Shown here one piece after another: positions 9,211 to 19,196 of a stretch of 22,500 nt of DNA. Below the pieces are notes generated by a model. That model was not told the origin of the DNA. It saw only the letters and a list, made by a program, of their open reading frames with translations, and made no database searches. The number at the start of each line of letters is the position of its first letter. Positions within the stretch are counted from its first letter, which is position 1. A program made the translations under genes and the position numbers. Location: the NCBI RefSeq assembly GCF_000485595.1, contig NW_014577456.1, positions 22,018-44,517 of the forward strand. Direction: 5' to 3'. This stretch comes from Priapulus caudatus (taxonomy: Eukaryota > Priapulida > Priapulimorpha > Priapulimorphida > Priapulidae).

Positions 9211-9639
9211 ATAATAGCAAAAGCAGTTCACTTCCTTTGTAACAGTCAACAAAGCCATGTTTAACCCTGGCCCTCGCTGAGGGTCAGACTAAGTTATCTC
9301 GAGCAGGCCTTATAAACTCTTCGGCATGTCAGCTCAGAAGGGTATCATTTCATGTCCTTTTCAATAAGGCTCATAATAAACGCTAGGTCACCTCTGAAAC
9401 AAAAAAGTCTTTCAATCCTCCGTCAGAGCAGCCAGTGCTCCTCTAGAAAATGGTCTAAAATCTGGCCCGCTGTGCCCATTGACAACTCCGTGCCGAGCTT
9501 TGCCCTGTGACCGGGTTCCAATTTTCGGCGCACCGTGATGGCTTTTTTCCTACCAGTGATGCTCTATCACTGCCTATCACAGCTCCTAGTCGAGCCGTGT
9601 TTAGATGTGTGCTCTCAGATTTCTGGCATTTCCTCTCCC

Positions 9640-10090
9640 TATCTTAAGTTAAGTCGAGTGAATGTTCCCCGCCCCGCCTTCTTGTTACAACGCGGCTCGC
9701 CGCCGATCTGTGCCGCCGCGATCTTCCGAGTTCTTGCGCTCCGAGTCTGCGCGCTCGCGCGTAGTCTGCTGTCGCCGCCGCGGGTTCTGTGGCGGTGCGT
9801 TTTACGGGTGTTGGCTTTGGGTCTTGAGTTTGACCTTTTGACCGCCCCGGGCCGGGTCCGTCCAGGGAGTCTACGGCCCGCACTTCGACATGTCCATGAC
9901 TCGTTTTGGACGATCCCCGCCCCAGCCCCGCAATGGCGTGCGGCCAGAAATCGTGACCGGTACGTCGAGCCGGTAAGATGTGCCATATCTGTTGACGCCC
10001 CGCGGAACGGACGGACGGCACGGGGACGGGACGCAGGGACGACGCACGGACCGGATGCAGCGATTCTACAAGTCTGCAATCTGACTATTG
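9640..10090. other. GC- and CpG-rich block, no assigned gene
   Basis: A sharp rise in G+C and CpG between AT-rich flanks. Long open frames exist on both strands (a 189-codon plus frame starting at GTG and antisense frames), all Arg/Pro/Ala-rich as expected from composition. No domain, signal peptide or splice pattern was recognised. It could be a CpG-island-like promoter or a GC-rich repeat. Confidence 0.4.
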
Positions 10091-10106
10091 TCGATGAGGG
10101 CTAAGA

Positions 10107-10210
10107 AACAGAGGAATTGGAAATCTCTGTCTTACTAACACAAGCATTTAAATCTCTGCACACAGCATTCACACGTTTTTTGCAAAATATAGAGACATCA
10201 TTCATACAGT
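10107..10210 (+). repeat. Diverged direct repeat, copy A
   Basis: Shares AAACAGAGGAATTGGAA, AATCTCTGCACACAG, CACACGTTTTTTGCAA and ATACAG in order with 10416-10507. Each copy follows a GC-rich block, so the duplicated unit may be larger (about 300 bp). Confidence 0.6.
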
Positions 10211-10415
10211 CTACCTCATCCTTCATCTTCTCACTGCTCTACATCTTCATACTACTCCTGATTAAGTTACTAAACACCTAAAACTTAACCTCGGTCATCT
10301 ATGATCTGTAGTCACCTTTACGACAACGACCCGTCCCCCGCGCCGGAGGCGGGGCCCCCTCTGAGCCCCAGCCCCACCTCCACCCCCCTTCGTGCCCACG
10401 CTCGTTTAATCGAGA

Positions 10416-10507
10416 AAAACAGAAGGAATGGAACTGCTCTTATTACAAATTTAATCTCTTCACACACATTACACGTTTTTTGCAATATAGAAATATCATT
10501 ATACAGG
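10416..10507 (+). repeat. Diverged direct repeat, copy B
   Basis: Counterpart of 10107-10210: AAACAGAAGGAATGGAA, AATCTCTTCACACACAT, TACACGTTTTTTGCAATATAG and TTATACAG, with small indels relative to copy A. Confidence 0.6.
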
Positions 10508-10739
10508 CTCGTGTACGCGGATCCTATGTGTACTCGTAAAAGGCAGCGCTGCATGTTGTTCTAAGTATTTCGCCCGCGCCATAAAGTAAAAAAATATACA
10601 TGGCAGACGTGACCTAGTCAACCGCGGCTATATGTCCAGGCATTCGAACCGAACGAGGCACCTCGCCACATTTTGCTTGCGCAAGACCTCGGCAGAGAAA
10701 TGCGATCCAACAGGAAATAACGTCACTCACCACCGACCC

Positions 10740-10920
10740 GGGACCCACCACCCCGGTCCTCCTCCCTCCTCCTCCTCTCCTCCTCCCCCCTCCTCCCTCT
10801 CCTCCTCCCCCGTGCGAGCTCCTCCTGCCTCCCCTCCTCCTCCTCCTCATCCTCCCCTCTCTGCTCCTCATCCTCCTCCCCGCTCATCCTCCTCCTCCTC
10901 CTCCTCCTCCTCATCGCATC
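10740..10920 (+). repeat. (CCT)n-rich polypyrimidine tract
   Basis: CCT/TCC repeats over about 180 bp. The Pro/Ser-rich plus frame and Arg/Glu-rich minus frames are repeat translations. Confidence 0.9.
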
Positions 10921-11064
10921 AGATCCGGGAAACGAGAAAACGCTGGTGGTGGAGGGTGTCGGTGTAGGTGTTGGTGGGGGTTGAGTGATACACCACTGAT
11001 CTTCCACACGCCACCGCCGCTGCTAGCCGAGAAGTCGTGACGTATGTAGGCGCTTGGCAGCTGA

Positions 11065-11114
11065 CTATATAACGCCAGGGTCCCGGGAGGGTTCATGTGA
11101 TGTTATTGGATCCG
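11065..11114 (+). promoter_or_regulatory. Candidate TATA promoter with a mini first exon
   Basis: CTATATAACG near 11065 is followed about 35 bp later by ATG at 11100 (MLLDP) and a donor-like CCG|GTGAGA at 11115. No downstream exon was matched, so this may be chance. Confidence 0.2.
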
Positions 11115-11374
11115 GTGAGAGACTAACGTCGGTGCTTCAGTACCAGAGATGTATAGCAGCCGTGCGGTGTGTGAACGCGTATGCCGTGTGTGGTACGCGC
11201 ATGCAGTCAACAACGCATGTAGCACCGTAGCAACAGTAGTCCCCATAGGAGTCTATACAGGGCTATAGTAGGAGGTCTAGACGGTCTATACTAGGAGTCT
11301 ATACAGTCGCATCGCTTGTTCCTCCTCCTCTTCCAACACGTAGTCTGATATGTTACCCGGTAGGTTCGCGAATT

Positions 11375-11378
11375 ATTA

Positions 11379-11421
<43 letters not shown>
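11375..11421 (+). repeat. (TTA)n microsatellite
   Basis: About 15 ATT/TTA units with one TCA interruption. Confidence 0.95.
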
Positions 11422-11429
11422 ATCATTAT

Positions 11430-12320
11430 TGCATGCATCTAATTCAAATATAAATACATGTGTACTGAATGTTATTCGGAAGATCCGGGAATGAGCCAAT
11501 GGGACACCAGCAATCACTAGCCAGGGAGGCTTGCTGTAGTGAGGTACAACCGCACGATTTTTAATGCTTCAGACGGCATTTCCCACTACTAGTAGCACTG
11601 AATTTGGTGACCAATATAAGGATGTATTAAATGTTCTTAAAAGATATCGTTGCTTTTGTGTCTTTCTTTTCATTCGGGTTCTGCTATTAATTCTTTATTG
11701 GAGGATGGCGGCCATGGCCCTATACTCGTGACGCTTCTTCCCCCAACCACCTAGATCCGCTAGGGCCAGTAGTCTACAGCTGCAATCTAGACCCCCCTCC
11801 CCCTCTCGCACGCGCAGTCTAACGTTCCACTTCTCCCCCTGACTCTCCTCTCCGCTGGGCACCAGCTGGGAGCCGCTTTGAACTGGGATACTAAGCCGCC
11901 ATATAATCACGTAACATAAAGACAGAAGTCAACTCGCACTACCGGCACCGGCGCTCGTATAAACTGCAATGTTTACTAAGATGACAGGACCATATATTCC
12001 CGTGGTCCGGTCGACACATAAAAAATTCTAAAGACTCAATAGTGAAGTGTTAGTTATATAAACTGCGCGGGGTCTACGCATGCGCAGCAGCGGCCAGCGT
12101 GACGCAAAACACGTGTAACACACATTGTGACGCAATTCACACAACATTGTATAACACACAATATTCCTTTTATGTTATCAAGGGTTAGTATATTATATGC
12201 TTCGAATTGTATGATGTAGAGGCGCATTGAACCGGCAGCATCTCCGAGAATTTACCATTCGATACATATAGAGCAGAAAAACATTGTTTTAAAACTTTCA
12301 GCATAGCGGATATACAACGA
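11430..12320. other. Stretch without recognisable genes
   Basis: Mostly AT-rich with no consistent exon. GAGGATGGCGGCCATGG at about 11700 resembles a YY1-type ATGGCGGC motif. A GTGACGCAA core occurs twice (about 12100 and 12128) near CACGTG. No gene is attached to these. Confidence 0.4.
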
Positions 12321-12417
12321 CTTCATTTACTTCCCAGGCACGTCATTTTAATATAATTTTTTTCGTGGAACGCGACACCCACCGCGCTACCATCGCGTTT
12401 TCTCGCGGCGTAGTGCG

Positions 12418-12425
12418 TGACGTCA
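12418..12425. promoter_or_regulatory. Consensus CRE/ATF site TGACGTCA
   Basis: A perfect palindromic TGACGTCA lies in a CpG-rich stretch about 1.1 kb upstream of the growth-factor start codon. Related ACGTCACGG and TGACGTAG cores lie near 12630-12660. The site is seen in sequence; regulatory use is inference. Confidence 0.35.
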
Positions 12426-12665
12426 TCAGCTAGCAGCCGATATCCGGGCTCGGCGGGCGGAGGGTAAGCGATATTTGACCGGGCCCCCGCGACAGCTGTC
12501 CCCCTTCCAGCCGAAAACACACCGTAAACATGCGGCGAGGTCGGGTCGCCACTCAGGGGCGTCTGGGATTTCCTGCTACGGAGGCAGGGGCCCGCGCACG
12601 GCGTGGGAAGAACTCCGCTACTAGGCCTACGTCACGGCCGCTGTTATACACTGACGTAGCTGGCT

Positions 12666-12671
12666 TATAAA
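12666..12671 (+). promoter_or_regulatory. Candidate distal TATA box
   Basis: GCTTATAAACGG in a CpG-rich, CRE-containing context. If used, transcription would run through the minisatellite before the growth-factor start. It competes with the better-placed TATA at 13402. Confidence 0.25.
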
Positions 12672-12958
12672 CGGATACATGCGACACCGGAGCGGGAGTA
12701 ACAGACTCACGGACAACTGTCTCTACTTGTGTGTGTATGTGACCGAGCGATAGTCGGCAGAGAGCGGAGGGGAATTCTTATACATATATACGTGATAATT
12801 TATGTATTTTCATACATAATAAACAACATTAATTGGGAGGAAATTCTTATATATACGTGATCGAACTACGGTAGTGCGGAATAATCAGTCACGGGACAAA
12901 GCGGAGCAGTCAGCGAGAGTAAATCGCGAAGGACGTTACGGATAAACCGCATATGTAT

Positions 12959-13372
12959 CACGGGATAAATTACAGCTATTGCCTTGTGTGAACCACGGAA
13001 TAACGTACAGCTATTGCTTTGCGTGAATCACGAAATAACTTACAGCAATTGCCCGTGTGTGAACCACGGAATAACGTACAGCAAATTGCCGTGCGTGAAT
13101 CACGAAATAACTTACAGCTATTGCTTTGCGTGAATCACGGAATAACTTACAGCAATTGCCGTGTGTGAATCACGGAATAACTTACAGCAATTGCCGTGTG
13201 TGAATCACGGAATAACTTACAGCAATTGCCGTATGTAACCCACGGAATAACTTACAACTACCGCCGTACGTGTGTGTATCACGGAATAACTTACAACTAC
13301 CGCCGTACGTGCGTGTATCACGGAATAACTTACAGTTACTGACGCAGTTAATCACGGAAGAAGTTATGGAAT
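12959..13372 (+). repeat. 35-bp minisatellite abutting the growth-factor promoter
   Basis: Twelve registers of a CACGGAATAACTTACAG... unit start at 12959, 12994, 13029, 13065, 13101, 13136, 13171, 13206, 13241, 13280, 13319 and 13353 (last degenerate). Spacing is mostly 35 bp, with two 39-bp units. Most unit junctions read CCGTGTGTGAATCACGG or a close variant, an inverted repeat with a TGAATCA core. The array ends about 30 bp before the TATA box. Confidence 0.9.
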
Positions 13373-13401
13373 CACCTCAAACGTGAACAGATAGTATAGA
13401 G

Positions 13402-13409
13402 TATAAAAG
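13402..13409 (+). promoter_or_regulatory. TATA box of the PDGF/VEGF-like gene
   Basis: TATAAAAG in GAGTATAAAAGAGGC. A start site is expected at about 13430, leaving a purine-rich 5' leader of about 100 nt before the ATG at 13533. Confidence 0.65.
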
Positions 13410-13532
13410 AGGCTAGCGAAATAAACAAGAGAAGGGCGTAAAAAGAGTAAAGGAGGAAGGACAGAAGAAGAGAAGAGGGCGGTAGAGAAAACAGTAGAAG
13501 TTGACGGCGCAAGGACCTACCGCACAGTCGCC

Positions 13533-13755
13533 ATGACAACGCGCCTGCAATCACATCACATCCTGCTCGCGACGCTCGTCCTCGTTGTCGTCGGCGCGAC
13601 TCGACCACGTGACGACGGCAGACGTCGCCGCAGCGTGCAAGCCTATGACCAGCATGACGTCACGGCGTCCGAGCTTCCGCTCATTCCGGCCCCGGACTAC
13701 GGTCGATACGAGGCGGCAGCGAGATTTAAACCCGTGACAAGACAGATCGCTAAAA
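13533..13755 (+). CDS. PVF-like exon 1: signal peptide and propeptide
   Basis: The ATG sits in a good context (GTCGCCATGAC). Residues 1-22 form a signal peptide with hydrophobic core ILLATLVLVVVGA. RRRR-S at 30-33 is a likely proprotein-convertase site. The following segment (ELPLIPAPDYGRYEAAARF) is not conserved in my memory. The frame stays open to a TGA at 13872, through a G-rich repeat. A phase-1 donor is needed for exon 2: AAAA|GTTACG after 13755 and GTC|GTGGGT after 13773 are weak candidates. A consensus GTAAGT at 14116 is also in phase 1, but the frame is closed before it. Confidence 0.6.
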
Positions 13756-14906
13756 GTTACGTTAGCGACCGTCGTGGGTGTGGAGGGGGGGGGCGAAACG
13801 TGGAGGGAGAGGGAGGGAGGGGGCGAAAGGTGGAGGGAGAGGGGGAGAAAGAGGGCGGGAGGGGGCAAGGTTGAGACGGGGCGAGAGTGGGAGGGAGTGG
13901 GTGTGGCGGACCATGGGGGTACGGGGCGACCTGCGGGATACCAAACCCCGTGACAAGACAAGCAGCCGCTAAAGTTTAGTATATTTGCGCGCGAACAACC
14001 ATCCTGTGTGGATTGGGAGGGGAGGGGCGCGGAGATGGGAGGAAGGGTGGGAAGAATATGGAACAAGGGGGTGGGACATGACGGATTCAGGAATTGGCCA
14101 AAAGGAGAAGGGGAAGTAAGTGTAAGCGAGGTGGACATAGGAGCGCGTTGTTAGCTTCCCCCTCTGGGGAGCTCATTCTAGCGCATTTTCTAGTGCTCCG
14201 TGGGACAATTTCTGGCCGCTCTAATAAATAATGATAATGAGTACTAACTCTGGGAAACGATACGTAAAATTGAGTATACTAAGTTAAATTGCTTACTATG
14301 CTCATAAATGACTGTTTCGCGTTTACCGGTATTGATTCTTGGAAAGGAGGTGTGGGTGTGACCCTGACGACCCCCTGGATCGCCAGCGGAGGAGAAGGAA
14401 GACGAGGAGGGGGATGAGAGGAGGAAGGGGAGGAGGGGGTAAAGGAGGATGCGATACCCTATAGGTAACGTCAGGAGGACGCTGGGGGTTGTGATGGTCA
14501 TGAAAGTCCTATTCTCGTTATCCTATCGGGAGATTTCGATCGATCAAAATAAACAACATTTGTCGACAACTCCGTTTTTTTTCACCGGAAAAATCGAATA
14601 TTGTTGACTCACAGTCATCTTTATTATTCCGCCATTCCGATAATAAAATCTATATGGTATTCCTGCGAATTAAACAGTGAAACGGATCCTCTTCGTAAAA
14701 CATAACTGTATTTCACGATGGACATTTTCATTCGGTGAGGCGACGTGTTGTCATGGAGCTAACAGGTCGAGTTACTCGGCGCACCTTTTTGAGTCAGCGT
14801 GCACACGAAACCAAACACTTCTCTCTCTCAAGTGCTATAACGCCTGGCGGGGTGTAAACATTTTTTCTGGTCCCTCGCGTCCACGTACAGTAGAGAGAGA
14901 GAGAGG

Positions 14907-14958
<52 letters not shown>

Positions 14959-15378
14959 AGCAGAGAGAGAGACGAGAGAGAGGGGGGAGAGAGAGACGAG
15001 AGAGAGAGACGGCGAGAGACGAGAGGCGGGCAAGGGGGGGAGGGGCGGCAGAGAGAAAAAGAGAGGGAGAGAGACGAGAGAGAAACGAGAGGGAGAGAGA
15101 GACAGAGAGAGGGGAGACGAGAAGAGAGAGAGAGGAGAGAAAAAGAGGGAAGAAGAGAGAGAGAGATGGGGAAGAGAGAGAGAAGAGAGGAGAGAGAGAG
15201 AGAAATAGAGCAGAGAGAGAGCAGACAGAGAGAGAGAGAGAGAGCGGGCGAGAGATGAGGGATGAGCAGAGAGAAGAGAGAGAGAGAGAGAGGGAGAAAG
15301 GGAGAGAGAGAAGGGAGAAGAGAGACGCGAGAGAGAGAGGAGACGAGAGAGAGAGACGAGAGAGAGAGAGAGAGAGAA

Positions 15379-15429
<51 letters not shown>

Positions 15430-18400
15430 AGAAAGAAAAAAGAGAGAGAGATTAGAGGTAGAATGTTATCATGAAGGAGTTTGTCATACTATAGGAGTGT
15501 ATGTATCTCATATACTTATACACTCCTGATATTATAAACCACTAACAATAATATCAATTAATACCACAGGCCCGAAAGCGCAGGGGGGAGTTCGGGGGGG
15601 TTTCGAACGAACCCCCCCCCCGCCCCCCCCCCAAGCAAAAAAAATTTTGTTTTGAAAATTTGCAAGAATTTCACCTCAGGTCGCCCATTTTAGATGTAAG
15701 TAATTGCAAATCTCCATCGTGGGCGGGAGGGTGAACAGTGAACACCCCCTCCCACACCCTCCGCCGCTCGGCGGTTCGCTTGGCCTCCCTCGCCCTGGTC
15801 GCTTCGGCGCCCAAGCAGCAGCGGCGTGTACCAGGGGGGGTCCCGGGAATCCGACCCCCCTTGCTCGCGCCAGAAAACGCATCTTGAGGGGGTCTAATTT
15901 TAAAAAATTTCGGGGGAGGGCCCCCCCTTCGCTCGTGCTCGCAACTTTGGGTTACGGTTAGACCAACGAAAATTGCAACATTAAAAAACGAACCCCCCCC
16001 CCACCAATAAGAAAGCTTGGCTTACGGGCCTGTAACCATGTAATCATAATTGTTAACAAAGGTTCATTATTATAACCGACTATAACCAGTGATCTTATTA
16101 CAGGTTCGCGAGAGAATGCTTTGCCATGCAAGGACGTAGCAGACAGCTTGAGGAGTTCCTATAATATGTTTGTCTGCTCGCCGCATGAACCTTACACAGG
16201 CGCCCGTCTAGCAACGGATGCACGTGGTAAGTATATCATGATATCGTCCAGGTGTAAATAATTATTGTAATCATCATTAGGTTAATTAATTTCTATTACG
16301 TTTTATTTTGACTTTGTTTTGGCTCTCACGTTTATATGGAATGCCTTAATGTTTATATTGTTTCGCACATTTTCACATGCCCACTTACGCCCTAATAGAT
16401 TGCAAGTGCCATCCTGCGTATAACCGGGTCCTCTCATAGTCAATTTTCCATAAAAAAACATGATCAATTGTCCAGTTATCGTTATTAAAATCGAAAAGGT
16501 TTGTGGTCCCGGTTGATCTTCTATTCCCCAGAATTCAACCGAAAACTTTATGTATTAGATCAAATGCTATTTTCCTCGTTTCGGCAGCTAATTAAATTCA
16601 TCCTATCACCCGCATCCGAAAAACATATCCGCCCCCCTTTTCAGCGCACCACCGACTCTAGTTAATCAAATGCGCATACGTATCATCGCCGACGCATGAC
16701 AGAAGTCAGTCTCTTGAGATCCCGTGTTGTTGCTAACTCGGGTAGCGACGACAGATCGAGCCGCCACGACGCAGCGCTCCCCAACTGTCTCCATGTCCGT
16801 CCGGACTGTCGGCAATGTATATGCTAGAACGTCACCCAAGACTGCATCCAGTTCATACACACTCGTCATTTCCGTGCCCGTACTCAAAAATCGTCGGCCG
16901 AACGGCACGCTGTTCTGACGCGAAGGCGGGAGGCTGTCGTCCATGCCGACGCGTCCATCATGCGAAACAGCCACACAAGAAGGTATACACAAACATTACA
17001 ATTCCCCTTTATACAATATATACAAATTTCCATCTATATATCACGAGCGATAAAGGATCTGCGAACAGCCCCAAGAGGTAATATATAATTATATCCTCCT
17101 TCTAGCCTAATTACACAAGGCGTATAGAGCGACTGAAAAAAAGCGTATATAATAACATATGATCCCCCTTTATGTACACGGCGCATAGGAGGACTGTTCT
17201 GACGGTCACTGCCTGATAAGATTTACCCAATCCAGACTAATCTGCCCCCTGGCCAGCTTGCAACCATCTTCTACATACTTTCTTAGTCGCATTTGCCCTT
17301 GATTCATAACAGACTAATTAGCATTGACTGCTCTGTTTCGTAACAGGGTTTTTGTTCCCCCCCCCCCCCCCCCCCAGGAGAGTTAGTCGATTTTTTGCGC
17401 GAGGGTGTGTGCTTGTTAGTCTATAACCAAGCTGTAAGCATACTGACTAGCATCGTACTGCACACAGAAATTGTCACGAGAACAGTGAGAGCCTAGCTAT
17501 CCAAGGAACGACGACCATGTTCGATGACGTGTATCGCATGTAGACGTAAGGAGCCCTCTAGGGAGGATCTGAACGATCAGAAATAGCACGTCAGTGAGAA
17601 TGCAGAGAGCTTTACATGATCAGACGTGACGGGTTTACACATGGCGATGAGACCGTACCGTTGGTGAGACTGTAAAGATAATAGTAAACAAGTGCAAATA
17701 GTAAGTAATACTTATTATAAGGCGTAAAGCCCTACTTGAAGCGCGCCACTTTCTCATCATACATAAATATAACTACCTAGATACAATAGAGGATATGATC
17801 AGCGCAGGCGGCGGATCCAGAGGGCTTTGGGTGACGCAGTTTCGCATAGTTCTAAGTCACAGCTAGTTTGAAAACAAGAATTTGAAAAAAAATAAGGCCT
17901 ATATTGGGTGGCACTCTGGTGAATTTTGAGGGTCATTCTGAAGATACCCAGTTCTGTGACGGTTTCTGAAAACGGTGCAAACCGGCCTAAATCCGCGCCT
18001 GTCACGTCATCCATACATGCTTGTTTATATTCTGTGTGTGTGTGGCAGCGGTGATGCACGGCTGTTGGCGGGCTATACTTGTGAGCCCGACTCGATGCAC
18101 CGTTGTCCCTGCCGCTACCCGAGGACACTGTCCGCTACTCTACTACCCGCCCTGTACGACGCCTACCAGTGGCGGAGGATGCTGCGGCGGCAGGACGCTC
18201 ACCAGAAGCTGCTGGCGTGTAAACCCATCGAGATGGGCTTCGTACAACTCAAGGTGAGTGGGTAAGCCGAGCTGGGCAGGATTTGGAGGTGGTGGTTATC
18301 GTGGTTATCGGTGAGGCCCTGACTAACCGGGAAGCTGTCAAGAGGGTAACTTGTGTAATAATGGTTATTTTTAATATCGGGTCTAATTTGTTAATCGCTG

Positions 18401-19148
18401 AATTGTTTGTAATTAGGTATTCCGTCAATTATTAATAATATATATATATATATATATATAATATAATAAAACAGTAACAAATAAAAAAATCTCAGATTTT
18501 GAGAGGCCTTTTCACACTAAGAGGACCTGTGTGCGAGAGTATATAACATAGTCGTTGGCAATGTGCATAGCAACCCCAAATGTTATCGCTATCACATTCG
18601 CGTGGTTCATCAATTCCGTGTGCAGGTGTACAAGGTGCAGTACCGTCCCGGTGCTTCCTACTACCTGCCGGTCGGCTTTGAGATCTTGACGATGCAGAAC
18701 CACACCCGCTGTCAGTGTACGTGTCGGAAAAGCCCCGAGGACTGCACCACGTTCCAGGTACGTAAACGATCACTGACCAACGATCAGAAGGGTGCAAATC
18801 GATTTACGATAGAGTTCACGATCTATTGTTTTAATTGGCATTTAATTGCGTAGATGCGTGGTCGATCTATTCGCGCAATCTATTGTTATAATTGACATCT
18901 AATAAAACGTAATTACGTAATCGATCTTTCTGCCTAATGTGATTGATGGGTAGTATATAGCTCAAGCTAATCAACGCAGTGATAAAATTTTTACAGACAC
19001 TGCTCGGTAACGAAGTGGTTCGTGCTCTGTCCGAAAATTAAACACGTTCTCTACATTTCTATACATATAATAGCACGACTCGACCAGCCCCATCTCTCTC
19101 TCTCTCTATCTCTCCTCTCTCTCTCATCTCTGCGGCCCTCTCTCTCTC

Positions 19149-19196
<48 letters not shown>

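Larger units (their letters stand above)
7980..9530. other. Stretch without confident genes
   Basis: It holds a reversed degenerate TTAGGG segment (about 8285-8365), a short open region at 8530-8825, and a G-run cluster (9127-9205). In the open region one frame runs to a donor-like GTAC|GTAAGT near 8691 and another reads MLFHIHAESWNATADG. No family was recognised and no consistent exon chain found. Confidence 0.45.

Noticed and set aside
9535-10104. 189-codon plus frame with overlapping antisense frames of 146 and 125 codons
   Set aside because: GC-rich composition gives open frames on both strands; starts are not ATG on the plus strand and no domain, signal or splice context was recognised.
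10632-11007. Pro/Ser-rich plus and Arg/Glu-rich minus frames
   Set aside because: Translations of the (CCT)n tract.
13551-14138. 195-codon minus-strand frame antisense to growth-factor exon 1
   Set aside because: Covers a C-rich reading of the G-rich repeat, and the opposite strand has the signal peptide, good start context and TATA box.
14677-15474. Long Arg/Glu-rich open frames (193, 66 and 70 codons)
   Set aside because: Produced by the intron 1 (GA)n block.
16666-16992. 108-codon minus frame in intron 2
   Set aside because: Starts at GTG, no recognised motif, and the opposite strand is equally open.
18997-19041. Alternative terminal exon after TTTTTACAG reading TLLGNEVVRALSEN and stop
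   Set aside because: The acceptor is good and phase 0 fits, but the exon 5-6 path yields a family-specific CxCxC motif; kept only as a possible alternative end.
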